In this document: positions 1 through 9,177 of the stretch, in pieces
How the letters are laid out: every line of letters begins with the position of its first letter
Numbering within the stretch: the stretch's first letter is position 1
Assembly (NCBI RefSeq): GCF_002005105.1
Contig: NZ_MSCV01000008.1
Location: forward strand, 118,717 to 182,716
Direction of reading: 5' to 3'
Length of the DNA: 64,000 bases
Source: Methylocaldum sp. 14B
GTDB taxonomy: Bacteria > Pseudomonadota > Gammaproteobacteria > Methylococcales > Methylococcaceae
Notes under the pieces: model-generated
The model's input: only the letters and a program-made list of their open reading frames with translations
The model's database searches: none
Told to the model about the DNA's origin: nothing
Position numbers and translations under genes: made by a program

Positions 1-437
1 TTGGTCTTGTAACCGTTGCGGTCGAAAGGGATGTGGCTGCCCGTCACCATGATGCTGCCCTTGCCGCGCGACACGGCATAGTAGGTCAGCGCCGGCGTCG
101 GAATGCGGCCGAGATTCACCGGCCTCATGCCGGCGGTGCGGATGGCGCACTCGACGGCCTGGGCAAGTTCTCCGCGCCGAGGTTCCCCGTCGATGAAGCG
201 GCTGGAACTGGGGCGCAGATCGTAGGCGAAAAAGAAATCCTCGCCGCGCACGATGCCGCCCTCGGCAAGCGGCAACGATTGCAGGTATTCGAGCTCGGCG
301 AGGGCATTGATGAAGATTTCCAGTTGGCTGAGGTGAATCAGCAGGCCACGGCGCCCGCTGGTTCCGAATTGTAGTGTTTGCGGCTCATGCTCCAGCCGCG
401 AACGAAGCGATTCTTCTCGAGGAATAACGGATGTCAT
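1..437 (-). CDS. phosphohexomutase (phosphomannomutase/phosphoglucomutase family), 5' part only
   Basis: Reverse-strand gene that starts with ATG at 437 and runs off the left edge, so only about 145 N-terminal residues are visible. It begins MTSVIPREESLRSR. An FGTSGRRG segment follows, as in the substrate-facing N-terminus of alpha-D-phosphohexomutases. Near the window edge is the active-site loop MVTGSHIPFDRNGYKT, whose serine is the phosphorylated catalytic residue in this family. The enzyme interconverts hexose 6- and 1-phosphates in the cytoplasm, which would feed glycogen or surface polysaccharide synthesis; GlgC lies 6 kb away. The in-frame stop at 471-473 leaves this ATG as the only good start. 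Mannose versus glucose preference cannot be told from this fragment. Confidence 0.85.
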   Translation of the reverse strand, partial: MTSVIPREESLRSRLEHEPQTLQFGTSGRRGLLIHLSQLEIFINALAELEYLQSLPLAEGGIVRGEDFFFAYDLRPSSSRFIDGEPRRGELAQAVECAIRTAGMRPVNLGRIPTPALTYYAVSRGKGSIMVTGSHIPFDRNGYKT

Positions 438-725
438 GTTGGGCAGGTGTGTCCATGGTTCGAATATCGCCTAAGTGTTCCATCAACCGGGCGACTGGGC
501 AAGCCGAGCGCAGATCCGACCGGGGAGAACGACGGACTTTGAAAAACTGGTCACAGGCTGATTTCAAACCAAATCGAAACCACCGCCCCGGATTCGACCG
601 AAACGAGCGTCTCATCCTTCGCCGGCATCCTTTGTGTTAACCTGTCCGCGGCCCAATGCTAAGACCGACGAAAAACCGGTTGGCGCTCCGATGGACAGGC
701 CGACCGTATCACAGAGGAGTCCGCC

Positions 726-1979
726 ATGGCATCTTTTGATCTCGAATGGATACGTTCCCAGTTCCCGGCACTCGCTCAAGGCATCGGCAGCCAGCGCCTC
801 GTTTTCTTCGATGGACCCGGCGGAACCCAAGTGCCTCAATCGGTGATGGATGCCATGAGCCGCTATCTGGCAACATCCAACGCCAATGCGCATGGCGCTT
901 TCGTCACCAGCCGGCGGACCGATGAGCTGATCGCCTCGGCTCGCTCCGCAGTCGCGGATTTTTTGGGTTGCAGTGCCGATGAAGTGATCTTCGGCGCCAA
1001 TATGACCACGCTCGCCTTCGCTTTCAGCCGAGCCATAGGGCGCAGCTTGAAGCCCGGCGACGAAATCGTCGTGACGCGGCTAGACCACTACGCGAATGTT
1101 TCCCCCTGGTACGCGTTGGAAGAAGTCGGCGCGGTGGTTCGTGTCGTCGATATCCATTTGGAAGACTGTACACTCGACATGAGCGACCTGGAGCGGCAGC
1201 TCAGCGAGCGGACCCGCGTGGTCGCGATCGGATATGCTTCCAACGCGGTCGGCACCGTCAACGACGTTGCTAAAGCGGTACGTCTGGCCCATGCGGTCGG
1301 CGCGCTGGTTTTCGTCGATGCGGTTCACTACGCACCGCACGGCCCGATCGACGTACGCGCTCTCGATTGCGATTTTCTCGCTTGTTCCGCCTACAAATTT
1401 TTTGGTCCGCATGTCGGCATCCTGTTCGGCAAACGCGAGCATCTCGCCCGCTTTCGGCCTTACAAAGTGCAACCGGCTCCGGATGAAGTCCCTTCGTGCT
1501 GGGAAACCGGAACCCTGAATCACGAAGGCTTGGCCGGGCTGATTGCGACGATCGATTATTTGGCGGAACTCGGCCGGCGTGTTTCGTCTTCCCCAGAAAA
1601 CCGCCGCGACGCCTTGATCGTGGCGATGGAAGCAAGCCGGCGATACGAGCGTGGCCTGTCCGAACGCTTGATTCAGGACCTGTTGCAAATAACCGGCCTG
1701 AAGCTTTATGGCATAACTGACCCTGCTCGCTTCGACTGGCGAACGCCGACCGTTGCCATAACCCTAGCCGGCCACACGCCCTATGCGGTCGCCGAACGAT
1801 TGGGCGATCGCGGCATCTTCACCTGGCACGGCAATTTCTATGCGCTCGGCCTTACCGAAAAATTGGGCGTCGAATCGACGGGCGGCCTGCTGCGAATCGG
1901 GCTTTTGGCCTACAACACCTTCGACGAGATCGATTGTTTGTTGAATGCGCTGGACGAAATCAGCGCCGCTTCGGCCTGA
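726..1979 (+). CDS. class V aminotransferase, cysteine desulfurase-like (VC1184 subfamily)
   Basis: Cytosolic PLP enzyme of 417 residues with a full class V aminotransferase fold. FVDAV (Asp198) should bind the PLP ring nitrogen, and SAYKFFGPHVG carries the Schiff-base lysine, about Lys224. The NANAHGAF motif near residue 53 and the C-terminal end GLLRIGLLAYNT fit the VC1184 type of cysteine desulfurase-like proteins. No cysteine is found in the loop where SufS/IscS carry their persulfide cysteine (the region reads FTWHGNFYAL), so sulfur transfer is doubtful and the substrate is unknown. An AGAGGAG ribosome site sits just before the ATG. It is divergent from the phosphohexomutase gene and stands alone, with no suf or isc genes near. 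Confidence 0.85.
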   Translation: MASFDLEWIRSQFPALAQGIGSQRLVFFDGPGGTQVPQSVMDAMSRYLATSNANAHGAFVTSRRTDELIASARSAVADFLGCSADEVIFGANMTTLAFAFSRAIGRSLKPGDEIVVTRLDHYANVSPWYALEEVGAVVRVVDIHLEDCTLDMSDLERQLSERTRVVAIGYASNAVGTVNDVAKAVRLAHAVGALVFVDAVHYAPHGPIDVRALDCDFLACSAYKFFGPHVGILFGKREHLARFRPYKVQPAPDEVPSCWETGTLNHEGLAGLIATIDYLAELGRRVSSSPENRRDALIVAMEASRRYERGLSERLIQDLLQITGLKLYGITDPARFDWRTPTVAITLAGHTPYAVAERLGDRGIFTWHGNFYALGLTEKLGVESTGGLLRIGLLAYNTFDEIDCLLNALDEISAASA

Positions 1980-2155
1980 AGCGGCCGAAGCGGCACTTTT
2001 TATTTCCTGGTCAGCGTATCGTTCCGCCATTGCCGGTATGCGGGGCGATTTCTAAAACGATCCCGCGATATCGCCGATTGCTGTTTAGGACGGAATCTTC
2101 CCGGCCGTTTGCACAGCGATCACCGTTCGCGATCAAAGGTGCCGCTCCATCGACC

Positions 2156-3271
2156 CTATCGTCGCCGCTGTCCGTCCGTAGCGCCGTCGTCGTCGCCTTC
2201 ATCATTATCGTGATCGTTGCCGCCGTCGGTCGGCGTAGCGACGGCTACCCCTGTCGGCTCCACGATATTCGGATCGGTAATGGAAGTCAGCAAGGCGCCG
2301 GTGTCGGCGTCGTACACGTTCAGGGCGTTGGCGAAGTATTCCGGGACGTACAGCTTGGTCCTGTTCGGATGCAGTGCCATTTGATCCATCCCGTAGAATC
2401 CGAACGTCACCGAAATTGGAATCGACAACTGCGGCCTGGCGCCCAATTCCGCTGTCGCGGCCTTATAAGAGAAAACATCCACGAAACCGTCGTAGCTGCT
2501 TCTGGCAAAAACCCGGTCCCCGGCCGGATCGACGAAGCCCGAAATTCCGAAGTTCCCGGATAGGGCGCTTGTATTGACTCGCTTCAACCCCGGCACCGTA
2601 AACGAGGTTATATCGCCGGACAAAGTGGTGACGACGAGACCCGAGCGACCGTCCGGGGCGCAAAAGACGTTGTTGGGTTCGTCATTGAGAGACAAGACCT
2701 CGCCGGTATCCGTTAAGGCGCCGTCGCCATCGATCGTCAGCCGGCGCACCGTCCCGCTGGTAGAGGTCGCCAGCACCGAACCGTCGCGGCAGATATCCAC
2801 CGAATTGGTGTCGGAGTCCACCGATAAGGTTTGGATTTCGCGCTGGGCGGCGATATCGATGACCGAAATCGGTTGAACGGCGTTGCCATCGGACGCCACC
2901 AAATATTTGCCGTCGGGGCTGATCGACAGATCCTCGCCAAAATTGGAGATGCGAATCGGATTGGTGCCCTCGGCAAGGCGGGGAGGAGATGCGGTCAAGT
3001 CGATGACGGAAACTTCATTATTGAAGTTGGTCACAAAACCCCGTTTCTGATCCGGCGTGATGAGCACATCGCCGATGGTGCCCGGAGGTATGGGCACCGT
3101 TCCCAGCACGCTATCGGTGTCCGCATCGAATACCGTGACCGTGGATTCGGTGTTATCCGCCACCATACCGAGAGTCCTGGCGGAAACCGCGGGCGACTGT
3201 AAGGCCAAGGCCATGACCGCGCCATTGAGTACCGCCATCAGGCGCATCCTTTTTCCGTAATCGTTTGTCAT
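2156..3271 (-). CDS. secreted YVTN/YncE-like beta-propeller protein
   Basis: 371-residue protein with a short basic start, a hydrophobic stretch and a likely signal peptidase site near AVSA (about residue 30). The rest is repeats of about 40-45 residues of the type TVFDADTDSVLGTVPI and VSVIDLTASPPRLAEG, characteristic of YVTN/lactonase-like seven-bladed propellers. The C-terminus is a low-complexity acidic tail (DHDNDEGDDDG) that could bind cations or act as a linker. Such proteins sit in the periplasm or outside and bind partners or small molecules; no catalytic residues are evident. It stands alone between convergent neighbours, and the ligand is not known. Confidence 0.8.
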   Translation of the reverse strand: MTNDYGKRMRLMAVLNGAVMALALQSPAVSARTLGMVADNTESTVTVFDADTDSVLGTVPIPPGTIGDVLITPDQKRGFVTNFNNEVSVIDLTASPPRLAEGTNPIRISNFGEDLSISPDGKYLVASDGNAVQPISVIDIAAQREIQTLSVDSDTNSVDICRDGSVLATSTSGTVRRLTIDGDGALTDTGEVLSLNDEPNNVFCAPDGRSGLVVTTLSGDITSFTVPGLKRVNTSALSGNFGISGFVDPAGDRVFARSSYDGFVDVFSYKAATAELGARPQLSIPISVTFGFYGMDQMALHPNRTKLYVPEYFANALNVYDADTGALLTSITDPNIVEPTGVAVATPTDGGNDHDNDEGDDDGATDGQRRR

Positions 3272-3780
3272 GATTATCCATCCCTGTCGATGTGAGAGAC
3301 AGCCGCCGTTTATGCGGCCTCCAAGTCCACGCTGCCGCTATGGCGAGACGATCCCCGATAGAAACGCCTATCCGGCACGGCCTCGCAGCCGACACACGAA
3401 GTTCGGTCGGAGAAAAAGATGTAAAACCTTTAGACAGGTTTTGCATCGGACCATTCGCATCGGACCCGAGAATTTGCGTAGAGTGCCCGTACCTTGCGGT
3501 AGACACATCTTCCAGGCAGTATGGACACCAGCGCTCTTAGGGAAGCTCTATCGTTTCGCTGGTTTTCAGGCACGACGCTGGCGTCTGTATGCGGGACGGA
3601 ACGAATCGCAAACGGGCTTTGAACTTAGAGCATGACAATCGCTCTATGGGGCAATGCTGTTTGAATTACAACAAACATGTTCTCTGCGATAGTTGAGCAG
3701 CGCGGCCGGGGTAATCACGCTATGCGTCTGACAGTGCGGTTTGGGAGACACAGCGCCGCGCTGTTTGCGGTTTCCAGGGA
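3272..3780. other. intergenic region without a recognised gene
   Basis: About 510 bases between the divergent propeller gene and the sensor kinase. The short open frames here have poor coding character. A small inverted repeat, AAAACCT-ttagac-AGGTTTT, lies at 3424-3443 without a T-run. Promoters for both flanking genes must lie here, but I cannot assign boxes with confidence. Confidence 0.5.
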
Positions 3781-6369
3781 ATGAACATGGACATCGCCGT
3801 GGCCGTTCGAAAAGACCTGGGACAGACTTGCCGACCCACCGTTCGGGTGCATCCGAAAGCCGGTTTCGGACTGAACTCGGCGGCGTGGTTTCGGCGGTGG
3901 CTCGTACCGTGGAGCGTGCGACTAACGCTCTTCCTGTGCTTGATCGTGCCCTGCTTGGTCCGGGCCGAGCCGGATCGTCCTCTCGTTGTCGGATCGGAGA
4001 TCGGCTTTCCGCCCTATGCCGATGTCGATGCCGAGGGCCGACCGACCGGCTTCGCCGTCGAGCTGTTCGCCGCGGCGGCTGCGGCGGTGGATATTCCCGT
4101 CACTTTCCGTCCGGGCCGATGGGACACCATCTGGCAAGCCTTAAAGGCGGGCGAACTAGATGCTCTGCCCCTGGCCGCACGCATCGACGAACGTGAAGGG
4201 CAAGTGGAATTCACCCGGCCGCATACCATCGGATACGACAGTTTCTTTGTCCGCAAGGATCGTCCGCACATTCATGCCGTCGGCCAGGCCCGCGGCCTGA
4301 GCATCATCGTCTTGCGCTCGGATGCCGCTCACCAGGCCCTCGTCAGCCGCGGCTTCACCCATCAACTGGTGATCGTCGACAATCTGGCCGACGGCTTTCG
4401 TCTGTTGGCATCGGGGCAGCACGACGCGGTGCTGGCGCCGAGGCTGCAGGGAGACATGCTGGTGCAGACGAGCGGGCTCGCCGGAGTCATCGAAGCCGGT
4501 CCGCTGCTCAGGGATTACCGGCGGGAGTTCTGCTTTGCCGTGCGCAAGGGCCATACCGAACTGCGCGACCGTCTCGACCAGGGTCTGGCCATCGTCAAGG
4601 CGAACGGGGAGTACGATCGGCTTTACAGGAAATGGCTGGGCATCTACGAAACCCCGACGTTTCCGGTCAAACACGTCGCCTGGGGCGCGGGAGCGATCGC
4701 CGTCCTGCTCGCGCTCCTGGGCCTTTGGACCAGACAACTGCGCCGGCAGGTGGCGCTCCGCACCGCGGAACTGGGCCGGGCCGTCGCGGCCGTGCAGGCG
4801 GAACGCGAGCGGCTGCATGACGTGCTGCAGGCGCTTCCGGTTTCCGTGGTATTGCTGTCGCGAGACTACCGGATCGTGTTCGCCAATCGCTTCTTCGAAC
4901 AGCGCTACGGCAAGGCATTCGGGCGGCGCTGCCACGACTACCTGTTCAACCGCGCCGAGCCTTGCGAGGTCTGTGAGACTTTCAAGGTCCTGAAGACGGA
5001 CGCGCCTCTGGATTGGGAGTGGACCGGCCCGGACGGTTACGACTACCAGATTCACGATTTTCCGTTTACCGACACGGATGGTTCTCCGATGATCATGGAG
5101 GTCGGCATCGATGTCACCGAGATCAATCGGGCCAAGCAGGCCCTGAGGGAAGCCAATGCGTCGCTGGAACAGCGCGTCGCCGAGCGCACGGCCGAACTGG
5201 AGGCGGCACGACGGGAAGCGGAGGAGGCACGCGACCTCTTGCACGTAACCATGGACAATGCCCCGGCCCTGATGTCCTATATCGATGCCGACGGCCGATA
5301 CCGCCGCGTCAACAAGGCCTATGAGCAATGGTTCGGTTACGGCTGTAAAGAGATGTATGGGCGTCGTATCTGGGATGTCCACGGCGAAGCCGCGTGGCAG
5401 TCCCTCGCTCCTTATGTCGAGAGGGCTCTGACGGGAGAACGGGTCGCTTTCGAAATTCCGGTGTCCTACGCCGAAGGCGGAAAGCGCTGGATTCACGCCA
5501 CGTACTCCCCGGATCTCGATGCGGCAGGGCGGGTCCGAGGATTCGTGGCGCACGTGGTCGACATCACCGAGCGCAAACAGGCCGAAGATGCGTTACGCGA
5601 AACCGACCGGCGCAAGGACGAATTCCTGGCCATGCTCGCCCATGAACTCCGAAATCCCCTGGCGCCGATCCGCAACGCCGTTCAAATCATGCGCAGGCTG
5701 GGGGCGGCGGATGCCAAGCTGCCATGGGCGCGAGACGTGATCGATCGCCAGGTCGAGCACTTGACCCGGCTGGTGGACGATCTCCTGGATGTCTCCCGGA
5801 TCAGCCGCGGGAAGATCGAACTCAAGAAAGAACCGCTTGCCCTGGCCGATATCGTGCAGCGGGCGGTGGAGACCAGTCGGCCGCTGATCGAGGCCCGTCG
5901 GCATCGATTCGCCGTGCATCTTCCGCCGGAACCGGTCAGCGTCGAGGGCGACCTGGTCCGTCTGGCGCAGTCGGTGTCGAATCTGCTCAACAATGCCGCC
6001 AAGTACACGGACGAAGGGGGGCAGATCACTCTGACCGTCGAGCCGTCCGAATGCGATGTCACGATTCGGGTCCGCGACACCGGCCGCGGCATCGATCCCG
6101 CGCAGGCAGCCAGCCTGTTCGACCTGTTTTATCAGGTGGATCACACCCTCGACCGGGCCGAAGGAGGCCTTGGGATCGGCCTCTGCCTGGTGAAACGCCT
6201 GGTGGCGATGCACGGCGGCGACGTATGGGCTTTAAGCGAGGGACTGGGTAAGGGTAGCGAGTTTGCGATCCGCCTGCCGCGCTTGCCGGAATACCCGGCG
6301 GTTCATCCTCTTGCCGTTCGGGGCGGCGCCGGCGAGCGGCGGATCTCGCTGCTTGGGCCGTCATCTTGA
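3781..6369 (+). CDS. sensor histidine kinase with periplasmic SBP-type ligand domain and two PAS domains
   Basis: 862-residue membrane kinase. A signal-like hydrophobic segment (residues 46-62, ending LVRA) is followed by a bacterial extracellular solute-binding family 3 domain (about 65-290, LVVGSEIGFPPYADVDAEG). Next come a membrane helix at 299-316, a PAS domain (345-450), a coiled linker with the repeated phrase AERTAELEAARREAEEA, a second PAS (485-598, ending DITERKQAE), HisKA and HATPase. Catalytic features are all present: phospho-acceptor His621 in AMLAHELRNPLAPIR, N box NLLNNAAKYT (734-743), DTGRGI (766-771) and GGLGIGL (795-801). It should sense an amino-acid-like or other small periplasmic ligand. 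There is no receiver domain and no adjacent response regulator, so the partner lies elsewhere. Confidence 0.9.
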   Translation: MNMDIAVAVRKDLGQTCRPTVRVHPKAGFGLNSAAWFRRWLVPWSVRLTLFLCLIVPCLVRAEPDRPLVVGSEIGFPPYADVDAEGRPTGFAVELFAAAAAAVDIPVTFRPGRWDTIWQALKAGELDALPLAARIDEREGQVEFTRPHTIGYDSFFVRKDRPHIHAVGQARGLSIIVLRSDAAHQALVSRGFTHQLVIVDNLADGFRLLASGQHDAVLAPRLQGDMLVQTSGLAGVIEAGPLLRDYRREFCFAVRKGHTELRDRLDQGLAIVKANGEYDRLYRKWLGIYETPTFPVKHVAWGAGAIAVLLALLGLWTRQLRRQVALRTAELGRAVAAVQAERERLHDVLQALPVSVVLLSRDYRIVFANRFFEQRYGKAFGRRCHDYLFNRAEPCEVCETFKVLKTDAPLDWEWTGPDGYDYQIHDFPFTDTDGSPMIMEVGIDVTEINRAKQALREANASLEQRVAERTAELEAARREAEEARDLLHVTMDNAPALMSYIDADGRYRRVNKAYEQWFGYGCKEMYGRRIWDVHGEAAWQSLAPYVERALTGERVAFEIPVSYAEGGKRWIHATYSPDLDAAGRVRGFVAHVVDITERKQAEDALRETDRRKDEFLAMLAHELRNPLAPIRNAVQIMRRLGAADAKLPWARDVIDRQVEHLTRLVDDLLDVSRISRGKIELKKEPLALADIVQRAVETSRPLIEARRHRFAVHLPPEPVSVEGDLVRLAQSVSNLLNNAAKYTDEGGQITLTVEPSECDVTIRVRDTGRGIDPAQAASLFDLFYQVDHTLDRAEGGLGIGLCLVKRLVAMHGGDVWALSEGLGKGSEFAIRLPRLPEYPAVHPLAVRGGAGERRISLLGPSS

Positions 6370-6458
6370 GGTCGGGACGTAAGGCTTGCAATCGCCCTAC
6401 GGCCAGTATCCGGTGCGGGTTGTTCGCGCCGGAAAGCCGGAGCGTTCCGGCCGGTCGG

Positions 6459-7682
6459 TCAATAGACCGAAGCCGGTCCGCGCTTGCCTTTCGGTACGAT
6501 GGTGATCCGGGGCGGGGATGCCGGACTTTGGTTCTTGTCGAGATATCGTCCGTCGCCGATGACGGAACCGGGCGGAATGATGTTGTAGCGATCGACGATG
6601 GTCCGGCGAAGTTTCGAGCCCCGGCCGATGACGGTGTAATCCATGATGATGCACTCGTCGATATCCGCGTCCGGCTCGACGATCACTTCGCGCCGAATCA
6701 CCGAACGGTTGATCCTGGCGCCCCGGATAATGGTGCCCGCGCCGAGAATGCTGTTCCGGACTTCGCCGTCGATGATGCGGGTGTCCGGGCCGAGATAATT
6801 GTCGGAATAGATCGGCCAGCTCGGATTGAAAATTTCAAAGCGCGGCTCCTCGCCCAGCATATCCATATGGGCCGCGAAATAAGCGTCGATCGTGCCGACA
6901 TCGCGCCAGTAAGGCTGCTCTTCGTACGGTTTGATTCCGGGGACCTGGTTCAAGGCGAAATCGTAAACGCACACCTTATGCGTGTGGATCAGCCGCGGCA
7001 GGACGTCCCGCCCGAAATCCTGTTCGCTGCACGGCCGAATGGCTTTGAGCGTGTCGATCAATACCTCGGTGCTGAAGATGTAATTGCCCATGGACGCGAG
7101 CGCTCTCCGGGGATTGCCGGGCATCGGCCTCGGACTGGCCGGTTTTTCCTCGAACTCCGCCACCCGCCCGGCATGATCGGGACGGATGATGCCGAAGGCC
7201 GAGCATTGCTCCAGCGGCATGGGCAGAGCGGCGACGGTGACATCCGCGTGTTGATCGAGATGAAAGCGGACCATTTGATTGATGTCCATGCGATAGACGT
7301 GATCGGACCCGAACACGGCCACCACGTCGGGGCGGTGATGATCGATCAGCCCCAGATTCTGGTGGACCGCATCGGCGGTGCTTTGGAACCAGTCCGGTCC
7401 GTCCCGCATCTGGGGAGGCACGACGGTGACGAAATGTCCCGCAATCAAATGAGATATCGACCAAGCCCTGCGCACATGCTCGATCAAGGATTGGGACTTG
7501 TATTGGACGAGCAGGTAAATCGAATGGATTTCGGAGTTGACCAGATTGCTCAGCACGAAATCCACGATGCGATACCGGCCGCCGAACGGAACCGCCGGTT
7601 TCGAACGTTCAGCCGTGAGTGGAAGAAGGCGGTTGCCCGCGCCGCCGGCCAAGACCATGGCCAAGACTTTGGGGGGCGCCAT
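6459..7682 (-). CDS. glgC: glucose-1-phosphate adenylyltransferase
   Basis: 407-residue ADP-glucose pyrophosphorylase, making ADP-glucose from ATP and glucose 1-phosphate for glycogen synthesis. The N-terminal nucleotidyltransferase loop LAGGAGNRLLPLTAERSKPA, the VPFGGRYRIVDFVLSN segment, FGSDHVYRMD and the sugar-phosphate region EFEEKPASP are intact. The C-terminal left-handed helix repeats (IIRGARINRSVI, VIGRGSKLRRTI) are also complete. Length is typical of bacterial GlgC. The gene is alone; glgA and glgB are not in the window. The start ATG at 7682 follows an AGAGG motif. Methanotrophs commonly store glycogen, which suits the inferred host. Confidence 0.95.
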   Translation of the reverse strand: MAPPKVLAMVLAGGAGNRLLPLTAERSKPAVPFGGRYRIVDFVLSNLVNSEIHSIYLLVQYKSQSLIEHVRRAWSISHLIAGHFVTVVPPQMRDGPDWFQSTADAVHQNLGLIDHHRPDVVAVFGSDHVYRMDINQMVRFHLDQHADVTVAALPMPLEQCSAFGIIRPDHAGRVAEFEEKPASPRPMPGNPRRALASMGNYIFSTEVLIDTLKAIRPCSEQDFGRDVLPRLIHTHKVCVYDFALNQVPGIKPYEEQPYWRDVGTIDAYFAAHMDMLGEEPRFEIFNPSWPIYSDNYLGPDTRIIDGEVRNSILGAGTIIRGARINRSVIRREVIVEPDADIDECIIMDYTVIGRGSKLRRTIVDRYNIIPPGSVIGDGRYLDKNQSPASPPRITIVPKGKRGPASVY

Positions 7683-7853
7683 TGTTAGGCCTCTGTTGTT
7701 TTAGTTGAACAGCTTGGATAGCAAACGAACACGATTCTCTTTCCGGATGTCCCTGGCAATACGGACGATTACTGACGGCTAGCCCGCATTTCTCACACCT
7801 CTTCGTCGCGAGGGCGTCGAGGCGCGCCGCACGGACCGAGCGACGGCGTAGTG

Positions 7854-7909
7854 GTAGGTCGGCAATCCTTTGCCGACGAATGTGTGTCGGCAAAGGATTC
7901 CCGACCTAC
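7854..7909. repeat. palindromic repeat, GTAGGTCGGCAATCC family
   Basis: Left arm gtaggtcggcaatcctttgc and onward to 7877, right arm gtcggcaaaggattcccgac and onward to 7909, separated by about 8 bases; together they form a long hairpin. Related copies lie at 9023-9094, 44263-44316, 44333-44356 (half), 27761-27783 (half) and 63753-63770 (half). Confidence 0.85.
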
Positions 7910-8062
7910 GACGTCGAGCCGGCGAGAGGGGCGAGGCGGAGAAGCCCATCCTCCGCTGAAGGATGGGCCCGCCGAGCGGGCGGCCAAGGAAGTCCGCCCT
8001 GGACGTTGTGCGCAACCGGAGGGCGCAGCGCAAAGACGGTGCGCCACAGCGAGCGAAGCGAC

Positions 8063-8197
8063 CGTTTGCGATTGGAAGGGTCGCGACTAAAGCGACCGTT
8101 TGCGATTGGAAGGGGGACTTTGGTGCTCCCAAAGTTCCCGTTTGCGATTGGAAGGGTCGTCCTGGCGCTCCCAGGACGACCGTTTGCGATTGGAGGG
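8063..8197 (+). repeat. array of an 18-bp core separated by hairpins with differing stems (copy 1)
   Basis: Four copies of cgtttgcgattggaaggg start at 8063, 8097, 8139 and 8181; the last is slightly altered. Each gap is itself an inverted repeat, but the stem sequence differs from gap to gap: TCGC-gactaaa-GCGA, then CTTTGG-tgctc-CCAAAG, then GTCGTCCTGG-cgctc-CCAGGACGAC. The core is constant, loops fall into two classes, and stems change while staying complementary. It resembles a CRISPR only superficially: spacers are 16-24 bases, palindromic, and there are no cas genes. The related copy 63753-64000 shares one identical spacer. Confidence 0.85.
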
Positions 8198-8368
8198 ATG
8201 TGAGATATGCGGGCTGGACCTTGTCGGCAATTTCCGCCACGATTTGCCTCCTTATGAACGCGACGGGTTCGGTATGTCTCGGCAGAGACCTGCTCGAGGA
8301 ACGCTTTAACTGGTACCAGACTCCAAGCCAGGTCTTTAACCGATCCATATCCCTAAGGTATCAACGCG

Positions 8369-8971
8369 ATGTCCATGTTCAGGTTTTTGCCCGGAATCCT
8401 CGTCGTGGAAGCGGCGACGGTCGGCGTGGTAATGGCGGCGAGAGGGGCTTCCGGCGAGACGGACTGGGTTCCGCTCGGGTTGCTCGCCTTCATCATCACG
8501 CTGCTGATTTCCGTGTGGTTCGGCTCTATCGCCGATCATGTGAAGAAAGACGCACTGGCCGAAGCCCGGAACAGCTTTGCCCGAGAACGGGAGAATCTCT
8601 TGGTCGCCGCGGAAACCGATAAGCGGGCGACGCTCGAGGAAACTCATCAGCGGCTGGTCCGCGAAGTGAGCCGTGCCAACCGCAGGGCCAATATCAAACT
8701 CGGCCTCGGACTTTTCGCTCTCCTGAGCGTTGGAGCGATCCTTTTGGCTATCGAGTTGGTGACGGTGGGTTTGCTGACGTTCGCCGCTGCCGGCGGCGCG
8801 GTCGCGGGTTATCTCGTTCGCAGCCGGCAGGACTCCCTGGCGTACCAGCAGAAGACTGGCCAAGGCGCGCCGCCTCAGCTCGATCGCGTGATCGAGGTCA
8901 AGCAGGCGAAACCGATGTCGCGCCGCCTCATTCGGCAGAGACGTCGGGACGAAGAGAATGATGGGCGTTAG
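8369..8971 (+). CDS. uncharacterised membrane protein with coiled coil
   Basis: 200-residue protein of unknown function. Two hydrophobic helices near the N-terminus (about residues 5-24 and 33-52) are followed by a charged, Ala/Glu/Arg-rich coiled-coil stretch (about 58-108, LAEARNSFARERENLLVAAE). Two more hydrophobic helices (about 110-148) and a basic tail (RRLIRQRRRDEENDGR) complete it. AAGGT precedes the ATG. It stands alone, directly after the MITE-like element and followed by palindromic repeats. I recognise no named family; it could be a structural inner-membrane protein. Confidence 0.65.
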   Translation: MSMFRFLPGILVVEAATVGVVMAARGASGETDWVPLGLLAFIITLLISVWFGSIADHVKKDALAEARNSFARERENLLVAAETDKRATLEETHQRLVREVSRANRRANIKLGLGLFALLSVGAILLAIELVTVGLLTFAAAGGAVAGYLVRSRQDSLAYQQKTGQGAPPQLDRVIEVKQAKPMSRRLIRQRRRDEENDGR

Positions 8972-8976
8972 ACGGT

Positions 8977-9094
8977 ATGTGGGAGCGGGCTTCAGCCCGC
9001 GACTGAAGGCGCCGAACAGATCGCAGGTCGGCAATCCTTTGCCGACAAGGCCCGCTTGCCGACCCAGGGTGTCGGGAAGGGATTCCCGACCTAC
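8977..9094. repeat. cluster of two palindromic repeats after the membrane-protein gene
   Basis: First a gtgggagcgggcttcagccc hairpin (about 8979-9003), a type common in proteobacterial intergenic DNA. Then a GTAGGTCGGCAATCC-family palindrome (9023-9046 and 9071-9094). The bases from 9095 to 9177 show nothing further. Confidence 0.75.
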
Positions 9095-9177
9095 TATAGC
9101 CAGGAAGTGCTATACCAGACCGGAAAATGTGGGAGCCGTGCGCCGCTTTAGCGGATGCACGACATATACCGCCTTCG

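Larger units (their letters stand above)
7781..8215. mobile_element. MITE-like element bounded by 16-bp terminal inverted repeats
   Basis: A 435-bp segment opening with agcccgcatttctcac (7781-7796) and closing with gtgagatatgcgggct (8200-8215). The two ends are inverted copies that agree at 15 of 16 positions. No transposase is encoded; open frames inside only translate repeats. It contains one palindrome of the GTAGGTCGGCAA family and the whole hairpin array at 8063-8197. A shorter relative with nearly the same ends lies at 14945-15020. This points to a non-autonomous element mobilised in trans. No target-site duplication was established. Confidence 0.6.

Noticed and set aside
4156..5553. 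A 465-codon frame on the minus strand inside the sensor kinase
   Set aside because: A GC-rich shadow frame of a well-supported gene; the translation has the biased His/Arg/Gly content of an antisense frame. The same holds for 9721-11382, 42360-43730 and 34555-36009.
8063..8197. CRISPR array
   Set aside because: Spacers are 16-24 bases, unequal, self-complementary and partly shared between arrays; no cas genes are in the window.
7779..8622. Long open frames on both strands across the hairpin array, translating to repeated VCDWKG or FQSQT phrases
   Set aside because: They are translations of the 18-bp core repeat, with no ribosome site and with composition set by the repeat; both strands are open for the same reason.
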